NCBI GenBank assembly: GCA_959600065.1
Contig: CAUGKZ010000006.1
Span: forward strand, 1-14,797
Source: an uncultured Kroppenstedtia sp.
Lineage (GTDB): Bacteria; Bacillota; Bacilli; Thermoactinomycetales; DSM-45169
Direction: 5' to 3'
DNA: 14,797 nucleotides
Shown: piece after piece, positions 1 through 6,332 of the stretch
Numbering within the stretch: position 1 is the stretch's first letter
Layout of the letters: every line of letters starts with the position of its first letter
The notes under the pieces: generated by a model
Database searches by the model: none
The model's input: only the letters and a program-made list of their open reading frames with translations
Told to the model about the DNA's origin: nothing
Translations under genes and position numbers: made by a program

Positions 1-270
1 ATGTGTCTGGAAGAGAGGGGAAAGCTGGAGAAAGAGTGGATGATGTTCACCTTTCGGGCGGAAGGATATGGTGGAGAGCTTCTTCCCCACTCTCCGGAGG
101 GAGAACTCTGCTGGCATCCCTTGGATCAGGTGAGGGGTCTTCCCACATCGGAAATAGATCGGAAAATTCTGTCCGATGTGCTGGATGGCGGACCGCTATC
201 GATTGGCCGATGGGTATATAACCGAGAGGAAGAAGTGCTCCGTCATCATCTGCATGGTGGCCTGGCTTGA
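1..270 (+). CDS. yvcI: NUDIX hydrolase (YvcI-like), 3' part only
   Basis: This is the C-terminal part of a NUDIX-family hydrolase of the type usually annotated as 8-oxo-dGTP diphosphatase; the real substrate of YvcI-like proteins is not established by this sequence. The frame is open to the left edge and stops with TGA at 268-270, so the ATG at base 1 is probably an internal methionine. The Nudix box itself must lie upstream of the window. What remains resembles the second half of B. subtilis YvcI as I remember it, including the segment EWMMFTF followed by an EGELCWHPLDQV-like stretch (a Trp preceding an acidic turn is typical of the C-terminal beta-sheet). It is the first visible gene of the rapZ-yvcK-whiA operon, 55 bases before the ROK kinase, which is where yvcI sits in Bacillus. 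Family assignment is good; function is inferred. Confidence 0.8.
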   Translation: MCLEERGKLEKEWMMFTFRAEGYGGELLPHSPEGELCWHPLDQVRGLPTSEIDRKILSDVLDGGPLSIGRWVYNREEEVLRHHLHGGLA

Positions 271-325
271 CCCGATGGATACAATCAAGTATATTCATAG
301 CAAGTTTTGGGGGGGAACGGAAACC

Positions 326-1285
326 ATGGGGGGAAACTTCATCGGAATCGACCTAGGAGGAACCTCGATCAAATTAGGGGTCATTGATGAGACAGGGCAT
401 CTCCTGCACAAGGTGGAGATGCCCACATGTCCTGGGGAGGGGGCCCAAGCCGGTGTGGAGCGAATGGCGGCGGGAGCCCGTCAGTTAGTGGAGTCGGCGG
501 GGATTCCCTGGAAGGATGTAAAAGGACTTGGACTGGGAGCACCTGGCTTTTTGGATCTGGCCCAGGGGAAGATTCTCCGTCTCACCAATATTCCCTGGGA
601 GGATGTGCCGATCCGGGATCAGTTGCAAGATTTGCTCGGAATCCCTGTCGTTCTCGACAATGACGCTAATGTGGCAGCCCTAGGAGAAGCCTGGAGCGGA
701 GCGGGTGCCGGACTGACCGATATGATTCTGATCACTCTGGGAACGGGAGTCGGCGGGGGTGTGATCGCCGGCAATCGTTTGATTCATGGTGCTGGACTGG
801 CGGGGGAGATCGGTCATATTCCGGTGGAGCCGGAGGGGGTCCCTTGCGGTTGCGGGCAACGGGGGTGTCTGGAGACCATTTCCTCAGCCACAGGCCTGGT
901 TCGACTCGTGACAGTAGCCGTGGAAGCCGGGCGCAACACTTCTTTGAAATCCAGTGTGAAGACAGGGACCCTCACCACCCGGGAAATCGTGAATGCAGCA
1001 GAGAAGGGGGATTCCGTCGCCCTGGAAGTGATCGACACCGCTGTCGATGCTTTGGCCCGAGTGATGGCCATCTTGACCTTGATCAACCATCCCGCCGCCT
1101 TTGTGATCGGCGGTGGGGTATCGGGTGCGGGAGAGACTCTTTTTGCTCCTCTGCGCCGAGCTTATCACCGCCATACCTTACCCGATTCGGCCCGAGGGGT
1201 TCAGATCCTTCCGGCCCAACTGGGTAATGACGCAGGGATGATTGGTGCGGCAGGTTTAACTGCAAAAGGAACCATGATGGGTTAA
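326..1285 (+). CDS. glcK: ROK-family glucokinase
   Basis: Cytosolic ATP-dependent sugar kinase converting glucose to glucose-6-phosphate at the entry of glycolysis. The 319-residue product shows the N-terminal phosphate-binding motif GIDLGGT at 7-13, DND at 111-113 with the likely catalytic Asp113, a second glycine-rich loop LGTGVGGG at 138-145, and the ROK signature ExGH (Glu161, His164) followed by the zinc-binding Cys174, Cys176 and Cys181 in CGCGQRGCLE. The following SSATGLVR segment matches Bacillus GlcK. The start at 326 is preferred because the protein then begins directly before the first beta-strand, as in the family; ATG 275 and earlier in-frame starts would add an unconserved tail. 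The upstream Shine-Dalgarno is poor, only a run of seven Gs. It lies between the NUDIX gene and rapZ, where B. subtilis has no gene. N-acetylglucosamine or other ROK sugar specificity cannot be excluded. Confidence 0.9.
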   Translation: MGGNFIGIDLGGTSIKLGVIDETGHLLHKVEMPTCPGEGAQAGVERMAAGARQLVESAGIPWKDVKGLGLGAPGFLDLAQGKILRLTNIPWEDVPIRDQLQDLLGIPVVLDNDANVAALGEAWSGAGAGLTDMILITLGTGVGGGVIAGNRLIHGAGLAGEIGHIPVEPEGVPCGCGQRGCLETISSATGLVRLVTVAVEAGRNTSLKSSVKTGTLTTREIVNAAEKGDSVALEVIDTAVDALARVMAILTLINHPAAFVIGGGVSGAGETLFAPLRRAYHRHTLPDSARGVQILPAQLGNDAGMIGAAGLTAKGTMMG

Positions 1286-1320
1286 AATATCATATAATGA
1301 ATGAAAGCAGGTGACGGGGT

Positions 1321-2202
1321 ATGGTTGCTGAAACGGACCAAGAGATTCAGCTGGTGGTGATCACCGGGATGTCGGGTGCGGGCAAATCCGTCGCAATGCA
1401 GAGCCTAGAGGATCTCGGCTATTTTTGCATCGATAACCTGCCGCCTGTTTTACTATCCAAGCTGGCTGAGTTATTGGAGCAGTCCGGCGGGAAACTAAGA
1501 AAAGCGGCCTTGGTGACGGATCTGCGGGGAAGGGAGTTTTTTCCTACGCTGTTTGAATCCCTTGACACCTTGGAAAAACATCACAATATCCATTACCAGA
1601 TTCTCTTTTTGGATGCGGCGGATCAAGTGTTGGTCCGCCGGTACAAAGAGACCCGTCGTCGCCATCCCCTGGCTCCAGAGGGAAGTCCCATGGACGGGAT
1701 TCGTCTGGAGCGCAATCTGCTGGAGGAGATTAAAGGACGAGCCCATCAGATTATCGACACCAGCCATTTGAAACCGGCCCAACTGAAAGAGAAGATCAGC
1801 TCCCGCTTTGCCCGGAGGGATCAAGACCGTTTGGCCATCACCTTTCAAAGTTTTGGGTTTAAGTATGGTATTCCCATCGATGCCGATCTGGTGTTTGACG
1901 TCCGTTTTCTTCCCAATCCCCATTACGTGGAGTCCCTCAAACCCAATACCGGGTTGGATGCGGATGTGAACGACTACGTGATGAAGTGGGAGGAGACACG
2001 GAAGTTCCTCGAAAAGTTGGTGGATATGCTCTCCTTTCTTCTCCCGCATTACCAACGGGAAGGAAAGACCAGTTTGGTGGTGGGGATCGGTTGTACTGGT
2101 GGTAAGCACCGGTCGGTCTCCATCGCCGAATACTTGAACCGTTATTTTCAGGATCATGAACAGACTCGAGCAACACACCGGGACATCGAGAAGAGCGGTT
2201 GA
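1321..2202 (+). CDS. rapZ: RapZ/YvcJ nucleotide-binding regulatory protein
   Basis: P-loop protein of the RapZ/YvcJ family, 293 residues, close to the usual length. In Escherichia coli RapZ senses glucosamine-6-phosphate and guides small-RNA decay that controls glmS; in B. subtilis YvcJ is an ATP/GTP-binding protein with a less defined role, so here only the family is certain. The Walker A motif GMSGAGKS occupies residues 16-23, a second conserved block VTDLRGREF is near 65-72, and the diagnostic C-terminal [10 protein letters not shown] block is at 257-266. An AGGTGA ribosome binding site ends six bases before the ATG at 1321. It follows glcK by 35 bases and precedes yvcK by 22, consistent with one transcript. 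The C-terminus after the HRSV block carries a short charged tail with no known role. Confidence 0.95.
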   Translation: MVAETDQEIQLVVITGMSGAGKSVAMQSLEDLGYFCIDNLPPVLLSKLAELLEQSGGKLRKAALVTDLRGREFFPTLFESLDTLEKHHNIHYQILFLDAADQVLVRRYKETRRRHPLAPEGSPMDGIRLERNLLEEIKGRAHQIIDTSHLKPAQLKEKISSRFARRDQDRLAITFQSFGFKYGIPIDADLVFDVRFLPNPHYVESLKPNTGLDADVNDYVMKWEETRKFLEKLVDMLSFLLPHYQREGKTSLVVGIGCTGGKHRSVSIAEYLNRYFQDHEQTRATHRDIEKSG

Positions 2203-2210
2203 CAGAGAAT

Positions 2211-2218
2211 AAGAGGTG
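2211..2218 (+). promoter_or_regulatory. Ribosome binding site deciding the yvcK start
   Basis: The sequence AAGAGGTG lies eight bases from the end of its AAGAGG core to the ATG at 2225. It overlaps an in-frame GTG at 2216, which therefore cannot be the start codon served by this site, so ATG 2225 is chosen. Confidence 0.7.
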
Positions 2219-2224
2219 TCCACC

Positions 2225-3193
2225 ATGAAGACAAAAGAAGCCTGCCATCGAAAACGGCGTATCGTGGTGGTAGGAGGAGGAACCGGCCTGTCCGTGATGT
2301 TGCGTGGGTTGAAGGAACTTCCTATGGAGATCACAGCCATTGTCACCGTCGCTGATGATGGCGGCAGCTCCGGCCGGATCCGGAATGATCTGCAGATGCC
2401 TCCACCTGGGGATATACGCAATGTGATGGTGGCTTTGGCAGATGCAGAGCCTTTGCTGGAAGAGGTGTTGCAATACCGTTTTCAGAATGGAAATGGTTTG
2501 GCCGGACACAACCTTGGAAATCTGATGCTCGCTGCCTTAAAAGATATCACCGGAGATTTTAATCATGCCATTCAGTATATGAGCGGGGTGCTGGCTGTCC
2601 GCGGTCAGGTTCTTCCCTCCACAGGCGAAGAAGTCAATCTGTGTGCGGTCATGGAAGACGGGAGTGTGGTGGAGGGAGAATCCCGCATTCCCCAAGCGGG
2701 TGGAAAGATCCACCGTGTCTTTCTGAAACCCAAAGTGGCCCATCCGCTGCCAGAGGCCTTGCAAGCGATTGAGGCGGCAGATGGAATCATCATCGGACCA
2801 GGTAGCTTATACACCAGCATCCTGCCCAATCTATTAGTGAAAGGGATGGCAGACGCCATCCGCAAGTCCCATGCAAAAAAAATATACATCTGTAATGTCA
2901 TGACCCAGGCGGGAGAGACGGATTACTATACAGCAGCCGACCACGTGACCGCCATTGAGGACCATGTAGGGGAAGGTTTTTTTGACGTGGTGATTGTAAA
3001 CAAGGAAATCCCACCAGCTTCCATTCAAGAACGTTATGCCCAGGAAGGGTCCGGGATGGTGCGGGCGGATGTGGAACGTTTAAAGAGATTCGGTTGTCAG
3101 GTGATTGCGGATGATCTGATGCAATTTCAGCAGGTAGTCCGACATGATGCCGCCAAACTGAATCGATGGGTTCGTCGCCTGGTTCAGGCATAA
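2225..3193 (+). CDS. yvcK: YvcK/GlmR (gluconeogenesis and envelope morphology factor)
   Basis: CofD/YvcK-family cytosolic protein of 322 residues. Family members in B. subtilis and Listeria bind UDP-N-acetylglucosamine and connect carbon supply with peptidoglycan precursor synthesis; B. subtilis mutants fail on gluconeogenic carbon. Visible hallmarks are the N-terminal nucleotide-binding loop VVVGGGTGLS at about 14-23, the ADDGGSSGR block, PGDIRN, HNLGNLML, and the IIIGPGSLYTSI block followed by CNVMTQAGETD, all typical of the family. It sits between rapZ and whiA exactly as in other Firmicutes. A slightly longer reading from GTG 2216 is rejected because that codon is inside the ribosome binding site. 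Nothing appears truncated or missing. Confidence 0.95.
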   Translation: MKTKEACHRKRRIVVVGGGTGLSVMLRGLKELPMEITAIVTVADDGGSSGRIRNDLQMPPPGDIRNVMVALADAEPLLEEVLQYRFQNGNGLAGHNLGNLMLAALKDITGDFNHAIQYMSGVLAVRGQVLPSTGEEVNLCAVMEDGSVVEGESRIPQAGGKIHRVFLKPKVAHPLPEALQAIEAADGIIIGPGSLYTSILPNLLVKGMADAIRKSHAKKIYICNVMTQAGETDYYTAADHVTAIEDHVGEGFFDVVIVNKEIPPASIQERYAQEGSGMVRADVERLKRFGCQVIADDLMQFQQVVRHDAAKLNRWVRRLVQA

Positions 3194-3235
3194 GGGTCGG
3201 AGGGTCGTGACAGAGGATGAAGGAAGTGACGGAGG

Positions 3236-4186
3236 ATGTCCTTTGCATCCGCCACCAAACAGGAACTGACTCGCATCCAATCTCCCTATTGTTGTCGCCG
3301 GGCGGAGTTGTCGGCGTTGATACGGATGAATGGAACGGTTCAGATCGGAAACGGTCGAATCGGTCTGGAATTCACCACTGAGAACAATGCGATCGCCCGT
3401 CGCACCTACTCTCTGATCAAGGAACTGTACCAAGTGCAACCGGAAGTGTTCGTGCGCAAGAAGATCCGGTTGAAGAAGAATAATACCTATGCGGTACGTC
3501 TGTCCAGTGGAGCAGAAGGGATTCTTCGGGATTTACGAATCCTCGGGAAGGGGATGGAAGGGATCAGTGGGATTGATCCTGAATTGACAGCAAAGGAATG
3601 CTGTGTGAGATCCTATTTACGAGGGGCTTTCCTGGCTAGCGGTTCTGTCAACAATCCGGACAGCGGCTCCTACCACCTGGAGATGGTCTCCACGTATCAG
3701 GATCACAGTGAAGATTTGTGCTCCCTGATGAACCGGTACCATCTCCATGCAAAATGGCTAGAACGAAAAAAAGGCTTCGTCGTTTATCTCAAAGAGGGGG
3801 ATAAAATCGGCGAATTCCTGAATATTATCGGTGCCCATAGCACCTTATTCCGGTTTGAAGATGTCCGGATTCTGAAAGATATGCGAAACTCTGTCAACCG
3901 ACTCGTCAATTGTGAAACCGCCAACCTGAACAAAACGATTCAGGCTGCAATGCGACAGGTGGAAAATATCCGTCTGATTGACAGGGAAATCGGTCTGGAT
4001 CAATTGCCGGACCGGCTCAGAGAAGTAGCTGAGACCCGGCTGAATCATCCGGAGATCTCACTGACGGAACTGGGCCAGATGCTTCCGGGACGAAAGGTGA
4101 GCAAATCGGCGATCAACCACCGACTCCGTAAGTTGGAGGAAATCGCACAAAAGTTGAGAGTTGGATCCACTGATCATACATTGTGA
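3236..4186 (+). CDS. whiA: WhiA, LAGLIDADG-like DNA-binding regulator
   Basis: WhiA is a DNA-binding protein conserved in Gram-positive bacteria. It controls sporulation genes in Streptomyces and influences cell division and chromosome segregation in Bacillus. The 316-residue product starts [14 protein letters not shown], the normal WhiA N-terminus. The homing-endonuclease-like region carries [20 protein letters not shown] and [17 protein letters not shown]; the linker has [19 protein letters not shown]; the C-terminal helix-turn-helix is the segment [10 protein letters not shown] through [14 protein letters not shown]. The start at 3236 abuts a GGAGG, which is too close to work; the functional Shine-Dalgarno is more likely GGAAGTGA at 3222-3229, six bases upstream, and an in-frame TGA at 3227 rules out longer forms. 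It lies 42 bases after yvcK and 39 before the HPr-family gene. Catalytic endonuclease activity is not expected for this family. Confidence 0.96.
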   Translation: MSFASATKQELTRIQSPYCCRRAELSALIRMNGTVQIGNGRIGLEFTTENNAIARRTYSLIKELYQVQPEVFVRKKIRLKKNNTYAVRLSSGAEGILRDLRILGKGMEGISGIDPELTAKECCVRSYLRGAFLASGSVNNPDSGSYHLEMVSTYQDHSEDLCSLMNRYHLHAKWLERKKGFVVYLKEGDKIGEFLNIIGAHSTLFRFEDVRILKDMRNSVNRLVNCETANLNKTIQAAMRQVENIRLIDREIGLDQLPDRLREVAETRLNHPEISLTELGQMLPGRKVSKSAINHRLRKLEEIAQKLRVGSTDHTL

Positions 4187-4225
4187 CCCAGCCCAAATCT
4201 TATACATTCCTTGGAGGGATGATCC

Positions 4226-4486
4226 ATGACTGAAAAAAATGTGACTGTGAATCTGAAAACGGGGCTCCATGCCCGTCCCGCGGCGCTATTCGTCCAGGAG
4301 GCCAATAAGTACAGCTCTGAGATCTTTGTCAGCAAAAACAATAAAAAAGTGAATGCCAAAAGTATCATGGGGATTATGAGTCTGGCGGTGGCCTATGGTT
4401 CGGAGATCACTATTTCCGCTGAGGGTTCCGATGCGGAGCAAGCGATTGAAGCCTTAGCTGCCATCGTCAGCAAGGAAGATTTGTAA
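4226..4486 (+). CDS. HPr-family phosphocarrier at the crh locus, with His15 and Ser46
   Basis: Small 86-residue phosphocarrier of the PTS HPr family. It has His15 in TGLHARPA, the residue phosphorylated by enzyme I, and Ser46 in NAKSIMG, the HPr kinase/phosphorylase target that creates the CcpA co-repressor form. Its locus, directly after whiA, is that of crh in Bacillus, and the segments LKTGL, ARPAALFVQEAN and VNAKSIMG with MSLAV read like Crh. Crh, however, normally has Gln15 and cannot enter the PTS. It may be an ancestral-type HPr serving both jobs, or the only HPr of the cell. No ptsI follows; a terminator does. The GGAGG at 4213-4217 is eight bases before the ATG. Family assignment is certain; HPr versus Crh role is not, so no symbol is given. 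Confidence 0.93.
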   Translation: MTEKNVTVNLKTGLHARPAALFVQEANKYSSEIFVSKNNKKVNAKSIMGIMSLAVAYGSEITISAEGSDAEQAIEALAAIVSKEDL

Positions 4487-4507
4487 CCGCGGATACCGAC
4501 CGAATAG

Positions 4508-4545
4508 GAGCGCCGGTCCTCACAAAGGACCGGCGCTCTGTCTTG
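4508..4545 (+). terminator. Hairpin terminator of the yvcI-glcK-rapZ-yvcK-whiA-HPr operon
   Basis: A perfect 13-bp GC-rich stem pairs 4508-4520 with 4526-4538 around a CACAA loop, 21 bases after the HPr-family stop codon. The tail is only moderately T-rich (CTGTCTTGGTCT), so it is a good stem with a weak tail. Confidence 0.75.
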
Positions 4546-4572
4546 GTCTGATCTTTATCTATCTGTAAAGGT

Positions 4573-4776
4573 CTTGGCCTTCTTGATCTTATGATACGAC
4601 GGGGGCCGAGCTGTTTCAATAGACGAAAAGTTATTTTTATATAATATAATTCCCTGACCCTTTGGTCTATCAAGGTGGGGGTCCCACTGGGTTGTACCCT
4701 GCTCTTGACATAGAAAATCGGGGTGCATTTCTTAGAAAACGGGATCCACCTCAAAGGCGGGAATGGGTCAGACCCA
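4573..4776. other. Hairpin-rich intergenic segment, possible structured RNA
   Basis: No convincing gene is present between the two convergent terminators. Several short dyads follow one another: CTTGGCC (4573-4579) with GGCCGAG (4604-4610); GACC/GGTC at 4656-4667; GTGGG/CCCAC at 4675-4687; GGGT/ACCC at 4689-4699; and TGGGT/ACCCA at 4764-4776. The two central hairpins are enclosed by CTATCAAG (4667-4674) and CTTG-AC-ATAG (4704-4713), which would form a small three-way junction. Two overlapping TATAAT hexamers (4640-4650) precede it but no matching -35 element is visible. A reading frame at 4662-4871 (TTG start) is not credible. This may be a small RNA, or chance structure. Confidence 0.25.
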
Positions 4777-4790
4777 CTTCAATCCATCTA

Positions 4791-4820
4791 GAAAAAAGAC
4801 AGACCAAGTTCGGTCTGTCT
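4791..4820 (-). terminator. Rho-independent terminator of the MPETG surface-protein gene
   Basis: Read on the minus strand, a perfect 9-bp stem (AGACAGACC with GGTCTGTCT; 4812-4820 and 4797-4805) is followed by a T run (plus-strand As 4792-4797). It lies about 190 bases downstream of the stop codon at 5014. Confidence 0.85.
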
Positions 4821-5013
4821 GCGGGTGGATGGGCGTTTAAGTATTATGATTTAAATTTCGGTAGAGAATGATGTCACTGGGGGCTTGCAACCCGATGCTG
4901 TAATTCCATATGTGAAAGGGATACGGTGACACCATGATCGCTTCCGCCGAAACCCTCCTCAACCCGGAAAGATACGGGCATCTGCTGTGGAGACTGCCGG
5001 ATCAACCGTCGTC

Positions 5014-5709
5014 TTAGTTACCCGGTTGACGCAGAGAACGGAAGCCTAAAAGGGCGCATCCCAACAAGAACAGTTGGAGTCCGAGTTGGGCAGGGGAAGC
5101 ATCCACGCCGGTTTCCGGCATCGGCCCCCCAGACTCTTTTTGACTGCTGTTCATCTGTTGCAGGGTTCCGGTCTCTTCTTCATCGGAAGAGGTCCCGGAG
5201 TTGTCGGTGTTTCCGTCACCCGAGGGTGTGGCCGGATCATCCGTCGGCGCTGTTCCTGCATTTTGCGCCGCCTCTGATTTTTTGGCCTGTTCCGCAATTT
5301 CGTCAAATCCGCAATCCTTCAACTGGATCGGATCTGTTGCAGAATCGGCATCCTGGGCTTCGAGTTGGAAACAGCCGTTCAGATCGACGGGTTGTTCGCC
5401 ATCTTTTCCGTAGAACACGGCGATGATCTGATAGTTTCTTCCCGGTACCAGGTCGTCGTATTCTGCGGTGAATTTTTTCAATCCGGCGTCTTCAGGTGAG
5501 CTTTGTTCATCACTTCCATTGAGAGTGGTGAACCAGCTTCCGAGGGGTTGAGTCCCCTCGGGAAGGGAGACTTCCACCTGGTGTTTGCCATCTTTGACAG
5601 TATAGACGGCTTGGAGGGCAGTATTCTCCTGGGGAGTTTCAGCGAAGGCGAAGGGTGCTGCCGTGAAGGTCAACAACAATATCATCATCGTGAACGCGGC
5701 AGTCCTCAA
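5014..5709 (-). CDS. Secreted cell-wall-anchored protein with MPETG sorting motif
   Basis: I do not recognise this 231-residue protein. It has an N-terminal signal peptide (residues 1-23, hydrophobic core MMILLLTFTAAPFAFA, probable cleavage after AFA). An extracellular region of roughly 24-138 alternates like beta-strands and holds two cysteines, Cys113 and Cys133, that could form a disulfide. A Thr/Ser/Asp/Ala-rich linker follows at about 140-195. The end is a sortase signal: MPETG at 197-201, hydrophobic LGLQLFLLGCALLGF, then a short tail RSLRQPGN with two arginines. The start is TTG: AGGAGG at 5717-5722 lies seven bases upstream, and the nearby ATG is out of frame. Met replaces the usual Leu of LPXTG. 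No sortase is in the window. A domain of Ig or fibronectin type is possible but not shown. It is transcribed towards its own terminator at 4791-4820. Confidence 0.85.
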   Translation of the reverse strand: MRTAAFTMMILLLTFTAAPFAFAETPQENTALQAVYTVKDGKHQVEVSLPEGTQPLGSWFTTLNGSDEQSSPEDAGLKKFTAEYDDLVPGRNYQIIAVFYGKDGEQPVDLNGCFQLEAQDADSATDPIQLKDCGFDEIAEQAKKSEAAQNAGTAPTDDPATPSGDGNTDNSGTSSDEEETGTLQQMNSSQKESGGPMPETGVDASPAQLGLQLFLLGCALLGFRSLRQPGN

Positions 5710-5716
5710 AGCATGT

Positions 5717-5722
5717 CCTCCT
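5717..5722 (-). promoter_or_regulatory. Ribosome binding site supporting a TTG start
   Basis: AGGAGG on the minus strand, seven bases before TTG at 5709-5707. The site lies in the ten-base loop of a short inverted repeat GCATG/CATGC (5711-5715 and 5726-5730). The ATG inside the repeat runs into a stop after one codon, so TTG is the start. Confidence 0.75.
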
Positions 5723-5754
5723 CAGCATGCCCATCACTTACCCAAAGTTAGCGT

Positions 5755-5783
5755 ATCATATAAAGCTGTTAAAAAGCAATTAA
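5755..5783 (-). promoter_or_regulatory. Weak candidate promoter of the MPETG protein gene
   Basis: Minus-strand TATGAT (5755-5760) would be the -10 element, giving a leader of about 40 bases. The best -35 at 17-bp spacing is TTAATT (5778-5783), matching the consensus at only three positions. The AT-rich 5750-5830 stretch otherwise contains nothing coding. Confidence 0.35.
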
Positions 5784-5883
5784 AAATTCGGGAAAAAAAC
5801 AGTGAAAAAGCCAATAAACATGAGGAATTCACAGATTGACGAAAGATACGGAAATCGATGTAGGACGTAGTTTCTATGGAGTA

Positions 5884-5982
5884 TCAACGAAAAAACCGGC
5901 TGATCAGGGAGAGGAACATCACCAAACCCACAACAACAGAAACCCAAAACAAGATTCGCTCCTGTTTGTCAAAAGAGTTCAC
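5884..5982 (-). CDS. Putative 32-residue single-pass membrane protein
   Basis: A short reading frame too small for normal gene calling. From GTG 5982-5980 it encodes a polar N-terminus (MNSFDKQER), a continuous hydrophobic segment ILFWVSVVVGLVMFLSLI of 18 residues, and a basic aromatic end SRFFR, ending in TGA at 5886-5884. This is the layout of a small single-pass inner-membrane protein, probably with the basic tail inside. The start is supported by AGGGGGTG (plus-strand 5991-5998) eight bases upstream; a longer in-frame ATG at 6006-6004 would add MSSGGAFP but has no ribosome binding site, and a stop lies two codons before it. It is on the same strand as clpP, beyond the clpP terminator, and 174 bases before the MPETG protein gene. 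No function can be given. An opposing plus-strand frame at 5876-6148 looks non-biological. Confidence 0.6.
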   Translation of the reverse strand: MNSFDKQERILFWVSVVVGLVMFLSLISRFFR

Positions 5983-5990
5983 TGGGAAGG

Positions 5991-5998
5991 CACCCCCT
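5991..5998 (-). promoter_or_regulatory. Ribosome binding site of the small membrane protein
   Basis: AGGGGGTG on the minus strand, eight bases from GTG 5982. It differs at one position from the ideal AGGAGGTG, and it decides between the GTG start and the upstream ATG. Confidence 0.55.
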
Positions 5999-6076
5999 GA
6001 TGACATGTCTGGTCATTCAATGACGATGCAAAGAGAAGGAGAGACCAACGGAGAGGCACAAGTCTCGCCAATCCCT

Positions 6077-6123
6077 TCATACAGGCCGAAGCCGGCAATG
6101 GATGGATCAGACAGGCCCGAAGC
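6077..6123. repeat. Imperfect 16-17 base direct repeat
   Basis: The units at 6077-6092 (TCATACAGGCCGAAGC) and 6107-6123 (TCAGACAGGCCCGAAGC) differ by one substitution and one inserted C and start 30 bases apart. They lie upstream of the small membrane protein gene, in the 300-base non-coding stretch between that gene and the clpP terminator. Confidence 0.5.
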
Positions 6124-6150
6124 AGAATTTCCGCCAGCTTCCTCTTGATC

Positions 6151-6168
6151 TTACCCTTGTTCGGGTAA
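6151..6168. repeat. Inverted repeat TTACCC-N6-GGGTAA
   Basis: Perfect six-base arms around TTGTTC. Arm length and spacing resemble a dimeric repressor operator. It lies about 170 bases upstream of the small membrane protein start on the minus strand; no clear promoter is seen beside it. Confidence 0.4.
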
Positions 6169-6204
6169 ATGCGGGGAAAAGAGAGGTTAACTTTTTATGA
6201 ATTC

Positions 6205-6221
6205 CAAGAAATGAGTTCTTG
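6205..6221. repeat. Inverted repeat CAAGAA-N5-TTCTTG
   Basis: Perfect six-base arms around ATGAG, 37 bases beyond the TTACCC dyad. It has no T tract on either strand, so it is not a terminator. It could be an operator or chance. Confidence 0.35.
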
Positions 6222-6281
6222 CTTCCGTCAGGCGTGTCGGTTTGGCGATGCAAAAGCATGAATGGTCCCGAAGTGGGATCT

Positions 6282-6321
6282 TTATAAAAAGAGCCGCAGA
6301 TCTGCAAAAATCCACGGCTCT
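6282..6321 (-). terminator. Rho-independent terminator of clpP
   Basis: On the minus strand a 12-bp stem (two G-T pairs) forms between the complements of 6310-6321 and 6290-6301 with an 8-base loop, followed by TTTTTATAAA. It begins 12 bases after the clpP stop codon. Confidence 0.88.
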
Positions 6322-6332
6322 AATGGGGCAGG

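Noticed and set aside
1270..1298. TATAAT at 1293-1298 just before rapZ, possible internal promoter
   Set aside because: No -35-like hexamer at 16-18 bases; the site is in an AT-rich gap inside an evident operon.
4662..4871. Plus-strand frame of 69 codons starting at TTG
   Set aside because: No ribosome binding site; it runs through the minus-strand terminator and the hairpin cluster.
5876..6148. Plus-strand frame of 90 codons opposite the small membrane protein
   Set aside because: It has no ribosome binding site, unusual composition and no recognisable domain, and it overlaps terminator-to-gene spacing of the minus-strand unit.
5981..6175. Second minus-strand frame ending in the small membrane protein region, with an internal ATG
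   Set aside because: Its possible starts lack a ribosome binding site and its composition is arginine/leucine-rich in a way typical of off-frame translation.
6107..6307. Minus-strand frame of 66 codons downstream of clpP
   Set aside because: It begins inside the clpP terminator stem and has no Shine-Dalgarno or family resemblance.
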